From assembly GCA_002294665.1 (NCBI GenBank), contig DBFQ01000021.1, positions 32,172-56,310 of the forward strand: a stretch of 24,139 nucleotides of DNA, in the 5' to 3' direction. The position numbers were made by a program, and so were the translations under genes. The notes beneath the pieces are model-generated. The model had not been told where the DNA came from. It searched no databases and saw nothing but the letters and a program-made list of their open reading frames with translations. This DNA comes from Candidatus Aminicenantes bacterium UBA876 (GTDB lineage: Bacteria; Acidobacteriota; Aminicenantia; UBA2199). Below, piece by piece: positions 6,418-14,924 of the stretch (positions are counted from its first letter, which is position 1; each line of letters opens with the position of its first letter).

Positions 6418-6884
6418 TGAATCTGCAACAATACCTGGACCCCAATGATATCTTCGATAGCGGGGATTTTCAGACCACCGACCAGTTCTATGCGGCTTTT
6501 GCGAAATTTTTGTTTGAAAGGCAGCGCATTGACGACCCGGACAAAGTCAAACGCCTGTTTATCCGGCGTGAGAACGTGCAATCCACCGCGATCGGCAAAG
6601 GCGCGGCCACGCCGCACATCTATTCGGATCAATTCAAGAGCTTCTTTATCGCCGCCGCCCGCATCCGAAACGGACTCGACTACAAGGCGCCGGACGAAAA
6701 TCCCGTATTCCTGGTGTTTTTGATCATGAGTGACGAACGCGATGTCGGACTCCACCTGAAAACCCTGGCGCATCTTGCCAGGATGATCAATAATACCGAT
6801 ATTGTTGAAGAAATCCGCGCTGCGACAGACGCCGCCGACATGCACCGCCTGTTGCTTGAAAAAGACCGCTCGCTGCGCGCCTGA
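6417..6884 (+). CDS. PTS EIIA type-2 (fructose/PtsN-like) domain protein
   Basis: A 155-residue single EIIA domain of the fructose/nitrogen PTS class. The diagnostic block is RRENVQSTAIGKGAATPH, with His67 as the expected phosphorylated residue, followed by a LVFLIMSDERDVGLHLKTLAHLA core and a C-terminal helix. Family members take phosphate from HPr/NPr and either pass it to a sugar transporter or act as regulators. No EIIB, EIIC, HPr or EI is in the window, so a regulatory PtsN-like role is more likely than sugar uptake. GGAGG lies upstream of the ATG, and the TGATG overlap with the pseudopilin gene implies coupled translation. The pairing with a pseudopilin-fold protein is unusual to my knowledge. 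Confidence 0.87.
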   Translation: MNLQQYLDPNDIFDSGDFQTTDQFYAAFAKFLFERQRIDDPDKVKRLFIRRENVQSTAIGKGAATPHIYSDQFKSFFIAAARIRNGLDYKAPDENPVFLVFLIMSDERDVGLHLKTLAHLARMINNTDIVEEIRAATDAADMHRLLLEKDRSLRA

Positions 6885-6947
6885 CGGGTCCTCCAACAGC
6901 GGCGATCGCGCCGGATGGCCGCCGCCTGAACGCGTACGGAACCGTAC

Positions 6948-7682
6948 TTACTGAATGATTTCCACGCGGGGACGGGGCTGCGTTCGGCGCCAGATGTGGA
7001 TCAACAACATTCCCAGCAGAAAACCGCCCACATGCGCCGCCCAGGCGATACCCCCACCGCCGATATAGGAAAACTGGAACACGAACCAGATCACCAGGAA
7101 AACCCCCGCCGGAATATCCACAAAAGTGACCAGCACAAAGATAAACAGCAGCGAGCGCACCTTGGCGCGGGGAAACAACAGCAGGTAGGCGCCCATGACA
7201 CCGGAAACCGCTCCGCTGGCGCCGATCACGGGAGTCAGGGAATTGGGGTGGAACAACACGTGCAGCAGGCTGGCGCCGACCCCGCAGGCCAGGTAGAACG
7301 GCAGGTAGAGCCAGGGCCCCAGGCGGTCCTCGATGTTGTTGCCGAATATCCACAAAAACAGCATGTTTCCCACCAGGTGCATCAACGATCCGTGCATGAA
7401 CATGGAAAAGAGGATGGTCAGCAGCGGAGGGTTCTCGCGGTAAACCAACTCCCGCCGCACCTGGTTTGTCAGTGGATCCAGGCCTTCCCTGGCGGCAACG
7501 GGCTGGTCGATGCGCTCGAAACGGGTAATCTCCCAGGGGATCATCGAATGGCGCGCCACCTGGTAGTTCAGATTCGACAAGACCGCCTGGTAGACAAACA
7601 CGCCCACATTCAGCAGGATCAGCAACAGGGTCCATACCGCCAGTCGGCGGGTGGGGTTGTAATCCTTGATGGGAAACAGCAT
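6948..7682 (-). CDS. Rhomboid family intramembrane serine protease
   Basis: A 244-residue polytopic membrane protein with the rhomboid catalytic features: nucleophile Ser156 in GASGAVSG, catalytic His217 in AAHVGGFLLG, and oxyanion-hole elements His97 and Asn106 in MHGSLMHLVGNMLFLWIFGN. About six membrane helices can be seen, plus a soluble loop between helices 1 and 2 (residues about 40-85). It would cleave single-pass membrane proteins within the bilayer. It lies 67 nt downstream of gyrA in the same direction with no clear terminator between, so it may share the gyrase transcript. No strong Shine-Dalgarno sequence precedes the ATG. It is convergent with the EIIA gene. Confidence 0.92.
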   Translation of the reverse strand: MLFPIKDYNPTRRLAVWTLLLILLNVGVFVYQAVLSNLNYQVARHSMIPWEITRFERIDQPVAAREGLDPLTNQVRRELVYRENPPLLTILFSMFMHGSLMHLVGNMLFLWIFGNNIEDRLGPWLYLPFYLACGVGASLLHVLFHPNSLTPVIGASGAVSGVMGAYLLLFPRAKVRSLLFIFVLVTFVDIPAGVFLVIWFVFQFSYIGGGGIAWAAHVGGFLLGMLLIHIWRRTQPRPRVEIIQ

Positions 7683-7749
7683 GGGATCGATTCTCTGCCC
7701 GGAGTTGTATCACAAATGCCGGGGCGAAGCAACGGAATGCGGCGCAGGT

Positions 7750-10203
7750 TTACTCTTCCGCCGTTTCCGTACGCACTTTCTCCACGGATACCAGTTGATC
7801 ACCTTCGCGCAACTGGATCAGCCGCACGCCCTGGGTGGCCCGGCCCTGGGAACGGATCGCGTCGGAGCAGATCTTGTTGACGATGCCGTTGCGCGAAGAC
7901 AGAATCAGGTCGTTGCAATCACCCAATGTCACCAGGCCGATCACCCGGCCGACTTTCTCGGTGATGCGGATGTTGATCAGGCCCTTGCCGCCGCGGGTTT
8001 GAATGCGGTACAGCTCCAGGTCCGATTTTTTGCCGATTCCGTTCTCGGTCACGGTCAGGATGGTGCGCTCCGACTCGCCGATCACGGCCGCGCCCACGAC
8101 AAAATCGCCTTTGCCCAGCTTGATGCAGCGCACGCCGCGAGCGGTTCTTCCCATCTCGCGCACATCCTGTTCATGAAAGCGCAACGCCTTTCCCAAATGG
8201 GTGCCCACGATCACGTCGTTGTTGCCGTTGGAAATCTGGGCTTCAAACAGGGTGTCGTCGGCGGGAACGTCCGCGGCGATAATGCCGTTGGCGCGCGGAT
8301 TGGCAAACGCCGCCAGCGACGTTTTCTTGACGTAACCCTGGCGTGAGAACAGCATGACATAGCGATCCGCGGAAAAATCCTTGACGTTGATTACCGAGCA
8401 GACATTGTCATCACCGTTGATGCCGATCAAGCGGTTGATGGGTTTGCCGCGACTGGTGGTATCGCCTTCGGGAAGGTCATACACGCGAATCCAGAAGACG
8501 TGACCTTTCTCTGTAAACGTGAGGATGTAGTCATGGGCGGACGCCACGAAAACCCGCGAAATCATGTCTTCTTCCCGCAGGCTGACCCCGCGGCGGCCGA
8601 TGGTACCGCGATTCTGATTGTGATAGGTGCTCAGGGTGGTGCGCTTGATGTAACCGTTGCGCGTGTACAGAATCACGAAATCTTCGTCCTTGATCAGGTC
8701 CTCGATGCGGATATCGGACAATTCCTGCTCGATGATGGTGGTGCGGCGCTCATCGAGGTACTTGTCGCGCACGGCCAGCAACTCGTTCTGGATCACGCTC
8801 AGCATCATGCGCTCGCTTTCCAGCAGTTCGCGCAGGTAGTTGATCAGTTTCAACAGTTCCACGTATTCCGCTTCCAGCTTGTCGACTTCCAGGTTGGTGA
8901 GGCGGTACAATTGCAGATCCAGGATGGCGTCGGTCTGCACCTCGGTCAGGGGCAGGGCCTTCAACAGGCGGTCTTTCGCCTGTTGCCGGTTTTTCGAAGC
9001 ACGGATCAGGCGGATGACGGTGTCCAGGTTATCCAGGGCGATTTTCAGGCCCTCGATGATGTGGGCGCGCTTTTCGGCCTTGTCCAACTCAAACAGCGAA
9101 CGCCGCCGCACCACTTCCTTGCGATGCCCGAGAAAGTGGTTGAAGTAGTCGATCAGGTTGAACTGTTTGGGCTGCTGATTGACGATGGCCAGCAGGTTGA
9201 TGGAAAAAGTGGTCTGCAATTGAGTGTATTTGTACAACGAGTTCAGAATGACTTCGGGAATCTCGTCGCGCTTGATGTCGATCACGATGCGCATGCCTTC
9301 GCGGTCGGATTCATCCCGCAGGTCGCTGATGCCTTCGATGCGCCGGTTTTTCACCAATTGGGCGATGTTTTCCAGGATCCGCGCCTTGTTGGTCATGTAG
9401 GGAATTTCCGTGATCACGATGCGCTGACGATTGCGATTGTCGGTTTCCACCACGGCCTTGGCGCGGACAACGATGGTGCCGCGGCCGGTTTCATACGCTT
9501 CCAGAAGGCTCTTGCGCCCGAACACGAACCCGCCGGTGGGAAAATCGGGGCCCTTTACAATCTGCATGAGCTCCGCGACGGAGGCGTCCCGGTGGCCGAG
9601 GAAGTACACAAAACCGTCGATCAACTCGCCGATGTGGTGGGGGGGAATGGAAGTGGCCATGCCGACGGCGATTCCCGAGCTGCCGTTCAGCATCAAAACG
9701 GGCAGCAGCGCGGGAAATATTTCCGGTTCCGTCAACGAACCGTCGTAATTGGGGAGCTGGCCGACCGTTTCCTTGTCCAGGTCCTGCAGCAACTCGTTGG
9801 CGATGCGCTGCAGGCGGACTTCCGTGTACCGCATCGCCGCCGGGGGATCGCCGTCTATGGAACCGAAGTTTCCCTGGCCGTCCACCAGGGGATAGCGCAG
9901 GGAAAAATCCTGCGCCATGCGCACCAGGGTGTCGTATACCGCATAATCTCCGTGGGGATGGTATTTACCGATCACGTCACCCACAATGCGTGCCGACTTC
10001 TTGTAGGGCTGGTTATAGTGGGTGCCGGTGGTGTGCAGCGAGAGCAGCGTGCGCCGGTGAACCGGCTTCAGGCCGTCGCGGATATCCGGGATGGCGCGAC
10101 CGATGATCACGCTCATGGAATAATCCAGGTAAGACGTTTTCATCTCGTTTTCGATGGTAACGTCTTCAATCGATTTGGCGATCAGTATATCGTCTTCAGC
10201 CAT
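7750..10203 (-). CDS. gyrA: DNA gyrase subunit A
   Basis: An 817-residue type IIA topoisomerase breakage-reunion subunit. Tyr126 in AMRYTEVRL is the DNA-linking tyrosine. The quinolone-determining segment reads [10 protein letters not shown], with Tyr where E. coli has Ser83 and Asp kept at position 87. The C-terminal beta-pinwheel has a first-blade box QNRGTIG, degenerate relative to the canonical QRRGGKG, and a well-formed QTRGGKG in a later blade. The acidic tail is very short (TAEE). With GyrB it introduces negative supercoils using ATP. The position directly behind gyrB at the origin supports GyrA rather than ParC. AAGGAAAGGAAG serves as the ribosome binding site. A 12-nt gap separates it from gyrB. 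Confidence 0.97.
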   Translation of the reverse strand: MAEDDILIAKSIEDVTIENEMKTSYLDYSMSVIIGRAIPDIRDGLKPVHRRTLLSLHTTGTHYNQPYKKSARIVGDVIGKYHPHGDYAVYDTLVRMAQDFSLRYPLVDGQGNFGSIDGDPPAAMRYTEVRLQRIANELLQDLDKETVGQLPNYDGSLTEPEIFPALLPVLMLNGSSGIAVGMATSIPPHHIGELIDGFVYFLGHRDASVAELMQIVKGPDFPTGGFVFGRKSLLEAYETGRGTIVVRAKAVVETDNRNRQRIVITEIPYMTNKARILENIAQLVKNRRIEGISDLRDESDREGMRIVIDIKRDEIPEVILNSLYKYTQLQTTFSINLLAIVNQQPKQFNLIDYFNHFLGHRKEVVRRRSLFELDKAEKRAHIIEGLKIALDNLDTVIRLIRASKNRQQAKDRLLKALPLTEVQTDAILDLQLYRLTNLEVDKLEAEYVELLKLINYLRELLESERMMLSVIQNELLAVRDKYLDERRTTIIEQELSDIRIEDLIKDEDFVILYTRNGYIKRTTLSTYHNQNRGTIGRRGVSLREEDMISRVFVASAHDYILTFTEKGHVFWIRVYDLPEGDTTSRGKPINRLIGINGDDNVCSVINVKDFSADRYVMLFSRQGYVKKTSLAAFANPRANGIIAADVPADDTLFEAQISNGNNDVIVGTHLGKALRFHEQDVREMGRTARGVRCIKLGKGDFVVGAAVIGESERTILTVTENGIGKKSDLELYRIQTRGGKGLINIRITEKVGRVIGLVTLGDCNDLILSSRNGIVNKICSDAIRSQGRATQGVRLIQLREGDQLVSVEKVRTETAEE

Positions 10204-10215
10204 GGCTTCCTTTCC

Positions 10216-12621
10216 TTACACGTCCAGGTTGCGGACACTGAGCGCGTTTTCCTGAATGAATTCCCGCCGCTTGTTGGCATCGGCCCCCATCAGGGTGTCA
10301 AAGAGTTCTTCGCTTTGAACGGAATCGTTGATCTGGACCTTCAGCAGGGTGCGGTTGGCGGGATTCATGGTGGTTTCCCAGAGCTGGGAGGGATTCATTT
10401 CACCCAGACCTTTGTACCGCTGCACGTAGATGCCCTTGTGAGAGTAATCCATCAGCAGCGGCACCAGTTCACTGCGGTGGGCCACCTCATGTTCCTTGTC
10501 GCCGCATACCACCCGGTAGGGGGGCTCCGGGTAGGATTTCAGTTTTTCATAAACGCGGTTTACTTCGGCAAACTCCGGACCGGTCAAAAACTCCCAGTTG
10601 ACGGAACGATGCATCACCACGCCGTTCAACTGGTACTCCACTTCCAGGCAATGGGTGTTGTACTCCTCTTCAAAGCCGACCTCCACCACCCGGCAGCATT
10701 CCAGCTTGCGCAATGCTTCCGCCACCGCCAGGGTTTTTTCACGGCTGCGGAAGGTATCTTCATCACGAATCATTTCAATCAGGGTCAAAGTCAACTCGCG
10801 GGGAATGCCCTGTTTCTCGATGTCGTTGATCAGGATGTTTTTCTTGTTGACCAGGCGCAGGAACTTAACCAGTTTTGCATTCTTGAGCACATCGTTATCG
10901 TTGGGACCGAACACGAGCCGCGATTCTTCACCCACACGCTTGAAAAAGAAATCCAGCCTTTCTTTTTCGTTTTTCAGGTAGAGGCTGTTTTTGCCCCGGC
11001 GTACCATGTACAAGGGGGGTTGGGCAAGATAGATATGGCCCCGTTCAATCAACTCGCGCATGTGGTTGAAAAAGAACGTCATCAACAGGGTGCGGATATG
11101 CGCGCCGTCGACATCCGCGTCGGTCATGATAATGATTTTGTGATACCTGAGTTTTTCGATATCGAAATGCTCTTTGCCGATACCCACGCCCAGCGCGGCG
11201 ATCAGGGTATTGATCGTCTGGCTTTCCAGCATCTTGGCCGTACTGGCCTTCTCTACATTCAGGATCTTGCCGCGCAGGGGCAGAATGGCCTGAAAACGCC
11301 GATCGCGGCCGTTCTTCGCCGAACCGCCCGCGGAATCTCCTTCAACGATGAAGATCTCGCTTTCAGCCGGGTCCTTGGATTGGCAGTCCGCGAGTTTTCC
11401 CGGCAGGGTGGTGTTTTCCAGCAGGCTGGATTTGCGCACCAGGTCCTTGGCTTTTTTCGATGCCAGGCGGGCCTGGGCGGCCATGAGCGCTTTTCCGATA
11501 ATGGCTTTGGCCACGGAAAAGTTTTCTTCGAAATACTGGCTCAATTGCTCGTTGACAAAGGATTCGACCATTCCCTTGACTTCGGAATTGCCCAGCTTGG
11601 CCTTGGTCTGGCCTTCGAACTGGGGGCTTTTGATGCGCACGGAAATCACGGCTACCAGGCCCTCGCGCACGTCATCCCCGGAAAAACCGGTCTTGAGATC
11701 CTTGATCAGGTTGTTGGCCTGGGCGAAGTTGTTGATGGTGCGCGTAATCGCGCCTTTGAAGCCGGTCAGGTGGGTGCCGCCCTCAACCGTCTTGATGTTG
11801 TTGACAAAGGAAAGCAGGTTGTCATTATACGAATCGATGTATTGAAAAGCGATATCGAGTTCACCTTCATCCGCCCGGGTCGTCAACACAATCGGCTTGG
11901 GATGGATCAATTCCTTGTTGCCGCTCAAATAGCGAACGTATTCGGCAATCCCTCCTTTGTAATGAAAGGTTTCCTCCACGTGGCTGCGCTCGTCTTTCAA
12001 GTGGATGCTGACATCGGGATTCAGAAAGGCCAGTTCCTTCATGCGCCTGGCCAGGATGCTGTAATCGTATTCCGTGGTTTCAAATATCTCGTCATCGGGC
12101 CAGAAAGTGACCTTGGTTCCCGTGCGCTTGGAGTTGCCGATCACCTTGAACGGCGTCATGGGCTTGCCGTATTCGTATTTCTGAAAATAGATATGCCCCT
12201 CGCGCTTGATTTCCAGGTCCAGCTTGGAGGAAAGGGCGTTCACCACGGAAACCCCCACTCCGTGCAGGCCGCCGGAAACCTTGTAGGTGTCGTTGTCGAA
12301 TTTGCCCCCGGCATGCAGGCGCGTCATGACCACTTCGGCGGCGGAAATTCCCTCGCCGTTGAAAGCGTCCACGGGAATTCCGCGGCCGTTGTCGCTCACC
12401 GAAACGGAATTATCAAAATGAATCACCACCTCGATGCGATTGCAGAAGCCGGCCATGGCTTCGTCGATGGAATTGTCCACCACCTCATACACCAGGTGGT
12501 GAAGGCCGGAAACCCCGGTGCTGCCGATATACATCGCCGGCCGCACCCGGACCGCTTCCAGTCCTTCCAGAACTTTTATGTTTTCGGCCGTATACGTTGA
12601 TTTCTTCTGGTTTTGCGTCAC
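10216..12621 (-). CDS. gyrB: DNA gyrase subunit B
   Basis: An 801-residue ATPase subunit. The N-terminal GHKL domain has the catalytic Glu46 in YEVVDNSIDEAMAG, DNGRGIPV, and a lid region with GGLHGVGVSVVNAL. The Toprim metal-binding residues are in EGDSAGGSAK and TDADVDGAHIRTLL. The C-terminal tail has QRYKGLGEMN and the LWETTM block. The length matches the long form found in E. coli, which carries an extra domain of about 165 residues inside the Toprim/tail region. It is expressed in the minus-strand dnaA-dnaN-recF-gyrB-gyrA series. It starts 3 nt after the recF stop and has a GGGAGAA ribosome binding site. No novobiocin-related change was examined. Confidence 0.97.
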   Translation of the reverse strand: MTQNQKKSTYTAENIKVLEGLEAVRVRPAMYIGSTGVSGLHHLVYEVVDNSIDEAMAGFCNRIEVVIHFDNSVSVSDNGRGIPVDAFNGEGISAAEVVMTRLHAGGKFDNDTYKVSGGLHGVGVSVVNALSSKLDLEIKREGHIYFQKYEYGKPMTPFKVIGNSKRTGTKVTFWPDDEIFETTEYDYSILARRMKELAFLNPDVSIHLKDERSHVEETFHYKGGIAEYVRYLSGNKELIHPKPIVLTTRADEGELDIAFQYIDSYNDNLLSFVNNIKTVEGGTHLTGFKGAITRTINNFAQANNLIKDLKTGFSGDDVREGLVAVISVRIKSPQFEGQTKAKLGNSEVKGMVESFVNEQLSQYFEENFSVAKAIIGKALMAAQARLASKKAKDLVRKSSLLENTTLPGKLADCQSKDPAESEIFIVEGDSAGGSAKNGRDRRFQAILPLRGKILNVEKASTAKMLESQTINTLIAALGVGIGKEHFDIEKLRYHKIIIMTDADVDGAHIRTLLMTFFFNHMRELIERGHIYLAQPPLYMVRRGKNSLYLKNEKERLDFFFKRVGEESRLVFGPNDNDVLKNAKLVKFLRLVNKKNILINDIEKQGIPRELTLTLIEMIRDEDTFRSREKTLAVAEALRKLECCRVVEVGFEEEYNTHCLEVEYQLNGVVMHRSVNWEFLTGPEFAEVNRVYEKLKSYPEPPYRVVCGDKEHEVAHRSELVPLLMDYSHKGIYVQRYKGLGEMNPSQLWETTMNPANRTLLKVQINDSVQSEELFDTLMGADANKRREFIQENALSVRNLDV

Positions 12622-12624
12622 GTT

Positions 12625-13656
12625 TCAATTCTCCCGGGTCAATTCAACCTGATGATCAAAACGATCATTGGGGTTGACCGACGTGGCAATCACCTGCATG
12701 TCGGGATACGCATCCATGAACACCTGAACATTTTCCTGATCCATGGCCGTATCGTAATCATCCACTAAAAATACGGGGTACTCGCGGTTCACCCTCTGAA
12801 ACAGCCGGATAAACGCGATGTAAGCCAGCAGGAGGTAGAGTTTCTTTTCACCGGAAGAGTGATACCTCAACGCGATGTGATCGCGCTGAAAATCAAATCG
12901 ATCCCGGTGGGGTCCGACAACGGCGCGCTGATACCTGGATTCGATTTCCCGCACCCGATGCAACTCATCCTGAAAAGCGTTTCTTCCGCCTTCCGCGTTT
13001 ATGGAAACCGAAGGCAGGTAAACGACGTTCATTTCGGCTTTTCCCAGATCGCGAATTTCCCGGTTCAATTCACCAATGAATTTTTGTCGGGTTGTCACGA
13101 TCCGGGTTCCCATTTCAATCATCACCTGATTCCATCCCGTGATTTCCGCCGCATGCGGCCGCAATCTCAGAAGATGATTTTTTTGCTTCAACGCTTGATT
13201 ATAACTCAAAATGTAGCGTATGTAAAGCGGATCGACACCACATATAAAGCGATTCATCATCCGGCGCAGGTGTGAAACAGACTCGATTTCCTGCATGAAT
13301 GTGGCGGATGAAAAGAAAGTGGGATAGAACACATCGCGGATTTCAGCGGTTTGCGCCCGGTGGCCATCCAGTTCAAGGGTCAGGCTGCGGCCCTGTGAAA
13401 AGCAGTGGATTTCTCGCGGGTTCCGTCTGTGGTCAACATTGAGTTGAAAATCAAAAACCGTGTCCCGGCGGGGAATCATATCGCTCAGGCGCACATTTAA
13501 AAAGGATTTTCCAAAAGCCGCCAGAAACATCGATTCGATCAGCGAGGTTTTCCCTGCGCCGTTGCGGCCATGAATCAGGTTTTTTCCGGGGTGAAACTCC
13601 AGGTTTCGACTGCGGATATTCCGGAACCCTTCGATCTTGAGGCGCTTGACGATCAA
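12625..13656 (-). CDS. recF: RecF recombination-repair ATPase (TTG start)
   Basis: A 343-residue SMC-like ABC ATPase that helps load RecA with RecO and RecR at gapped DNA. The Walker A motif is GRNGAGKTS (residues 30-38), the signature motif is SSGEKK near residue 270, and the Walker B motif is PVFLVDDYDTAMD near residue 295. The N-terminus MIVKRLKIEGFRN matches the family start, but the codon is TTG at 13656. It lies only 6 nt after the dnaN stop and in the same frame, so no upstream start is possible. No good Shine-Dalgarno sequence is seen, so translation may depend on ribosomes finishing dnaN. It sits between dnaN and gyrB in the classical order. Confidence 0.92.
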   Translation of the reverse strand: MIVKRLKIEGFRNIRSRNLEFHPGKNLIHGRNGAGKTSLIESMFLAAFGKSFLNVRLSDMIPRRDTVFDFQLNVDHRRNPREIHCFSQGRSLTLELDGHRAQTAEIRDVFYPTFFSSATFMQEIESVSHLRRMMNRFICGVDPLYIRYILSYNQALKQKNHLLRLRPHAAEITGWNQVMIEMGTRIVTTRQKFIGELNREIRDLGKAEMNVVYLPSVSINAEGGRNAFQDELHRVREIESRYQRAVVGPHRDRFDFQRDHIALRYHSSGEKKLYLLLAYIAFIRLFQRVNREYPVFLVDDYDTAMDQENVQVFMDAYPDMQVIATSVNPNDRFDHQVELTREN

Positions 13657-13662
13657 GGTGAA

Positions 13663-14766
13663 TTACAGGTTCAACGGCATGACCACGTAGATGAAATCAA
13701 CTCCCTGAGAAGAAACCGGCCGGAACACGAATGAATTTTCACCGTCATTCATGCCGATTTCGATCTGTTCGGATTCCACGTGGGTCAGGAAATCCAGCAC
13801 GAAATTTCCGTTAAACGCAGCCTTTACCTCTTCCCCCGCGTATTCGATGCCCAGTTCCTCGTGAGCTTCACCCTTTTCCGGAGTCGAACGTTCCAGGATC
13901 AGCTTATCTTTGCCGAAACGGAAGAAAACACCGTTGTTGCGGGTTTTGAACACCAGCACACGCCGCAACGTGGTCAACAGCGCCTCCGTGTCCAAGCGCG
14001 CTTTAAAGCGCGTCGCTTCCGGGATCACGGCACGGTAATTGGGAAACTTCTGATCGATGATGCGGGCGGACAAGACACGGTTCCCGGCACGGAAAAACAG
14101 GTTGTTTTTATCGTAGGCGAAATCGATATCCAGGTCTTCTCCCACTTTCAGCAATTCCAGCAGGGTTTTGCGCGAAACAATGAACTCAAGTGGTTCGGTT
14201 GAATTGCCCGCTTCATCCACCGCGCAAAAAGCCAGACGATGTCCATCCGTTGCGGCCATTTCCCAGCGTTCCGCTCCCAGGCTGAGCAACGCCCCGCCCA
14301 GGTTGAACTTCATTTCCGGAGAAATGATGTAATGGGTCTTGTTGATCATGGATTGCAGGCGGGACGAATCCAGGTGGATCGATTCGGAAAAATCGGACTC
14401 CGGCAGAGCGGGATATTCGGAAGATTGCATCCCCATCAACTTGTACTTGCTGGTCTTGGCCGCGTTGTTGATCGCGATTTGCAGGTCGTTGTTTTCCGAG
14501 ATTTCAACCTGGCCTTCGGGCATGCGGGAAATCAGGTCATAAAAATCACGCCCGTTCACCGTTACCGATCCCGGTTCTTTCACATCGACCTTGACCGAAG
14601 ATTGCAGCCCGATTTCGAGATCCGTGGCCGTCAGTTCCAGTACACCGTTTTCATAGGCGGTCATCTTGATATTCTGCAGGATCTCCATCAGGGTCTTTTT
14701 TTCAAAGATTCCCTGAAACAATTTCAACTCGTTTGAGAAAATGGACTTTTCCACAAAAATCTTCAT
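13663..14766 (-). CDS. dnaN: DNA polymerase III beta sliding clamp
   Basis: A 367-residue processivity clamp with three similar subdomains. The N-terminus MKIFVEKSIFSNELKLFQGI, the VNGRDFYDLISRMPEG block, the SEYPALPE block and the C-terminal VVMPLNL (compare MPMRL) are typical. It forms a ring on DNA and tethers the polymerase, MutS and other clamp-binding proteins. AGGGA lies 4 nt before the ATG. The 157-nt gap to dnaA probably holds its promoter (TACAAT and TATACT are weak -10 candidates on the minus strand) and DnaA-box-like motifs. recF follows in the same frame after two codons. Confidence 0.96.
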   Translation of the reverse strand: MKIFVEKSIFSNELKLFQGIFEKKTLMEILQNIKMTAYENGVLELTATDLEIGLQSSVKVDVKEPGSVTVNGRDFYDLISRMPEGQVEISENNDLQIAINNAAKTSKYKLMGMQSSEYPALPESDFSESIHLDSSRLQSMINKTHYIISPEMKFNLGGALLSLGAERWEMAATDGHRLAFCAVDEAGNSTEPLEFIVSRKTLLELLKVGEDLDIDFAYDKNNLFFRAGNRVLSARIIDQKFPNYRAVIPEATRFKARLDTEALLTTLRRVLVFKTRNNGVFFRFGKDKLILERSTPEKGEAHEELGIEYAGEEVKAAFNGNFVLDFLTHVESEQIEIGMNDGENSFVFRPVSSQGVDFIYVVMPLNL

Positions 14767-14923
14767 TTTTCCCTGCCTGTTTTTATTGTATGAATACTCT
14801 TAGTATATATCAGAAAGATGAAAAAGAAACCAGGGTGAATAAGTGAATATTGCGGAGAATCCGCGTAACGACTGGAATACGGCCGGCGATTGTTTTGTGA
14901 AAAACTTAATAAAGATGTGGAAA
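14767..14923. other. oriC: Candidate oriC segment between dnaA and dnaN
   Basis: An AT-rich intergenic region with clustered DnaA-box-like 9-mers. Read on the minus strand these are ATTTCCACA (14924-14916), TTTTTCACA (14904-14896) and TTATTCACC (14842-14834), then an AT-rich run including ATATATAC and CAATAAAAA (about 14815-14775) that could unwind. Only TTTTTCACA fully fits TTWTNCACA. dnaA/dnaN intergenic origins are common in bacteria. The region upstream of dnaA is the competing candidate. Confidence 0.5.
14896..14904 (-). promoter_or_regulatory. DnaA-box-like site
   Basis: TTTTTCACA on the minus strand fits the relaxed DnaA box TTWTNCACA. The same 9-mer recurs upstream of dnaA at 16310-16302. 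Confidence 0.5.
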
Positions 14924-14924
14924 T
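14916..14924 (-). promoter_or_regulatory. DnaA-box-like site at the dnaA stop codon
   Basis: ATTTCCACA on the minus strand, one mismatch from TTWTNCACA. It touches the end of the dnaA stop codon. The identical 9-mer occurs on the other side of dnaA, in the opposite orientation. Confidence 0.4.

Noticed and set aside
6885..6947. Possible terminator between the convergent EIIA and rhomboid genes
   Set aside because: Only short stems such as TACGG/CCGTA near 6936-6947 and no T run, so support is too weak.
8500..12600. Very long plus-strand open frame (1366 codons) opposite gyrA and gyrB
   Set aside because: It is antisense to two unmistakable genes, spans both, has a His/Gln/Val-rich low-information composition and no recognisable domain. 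GC-rich codon use suppresses stops on the opposite strand.
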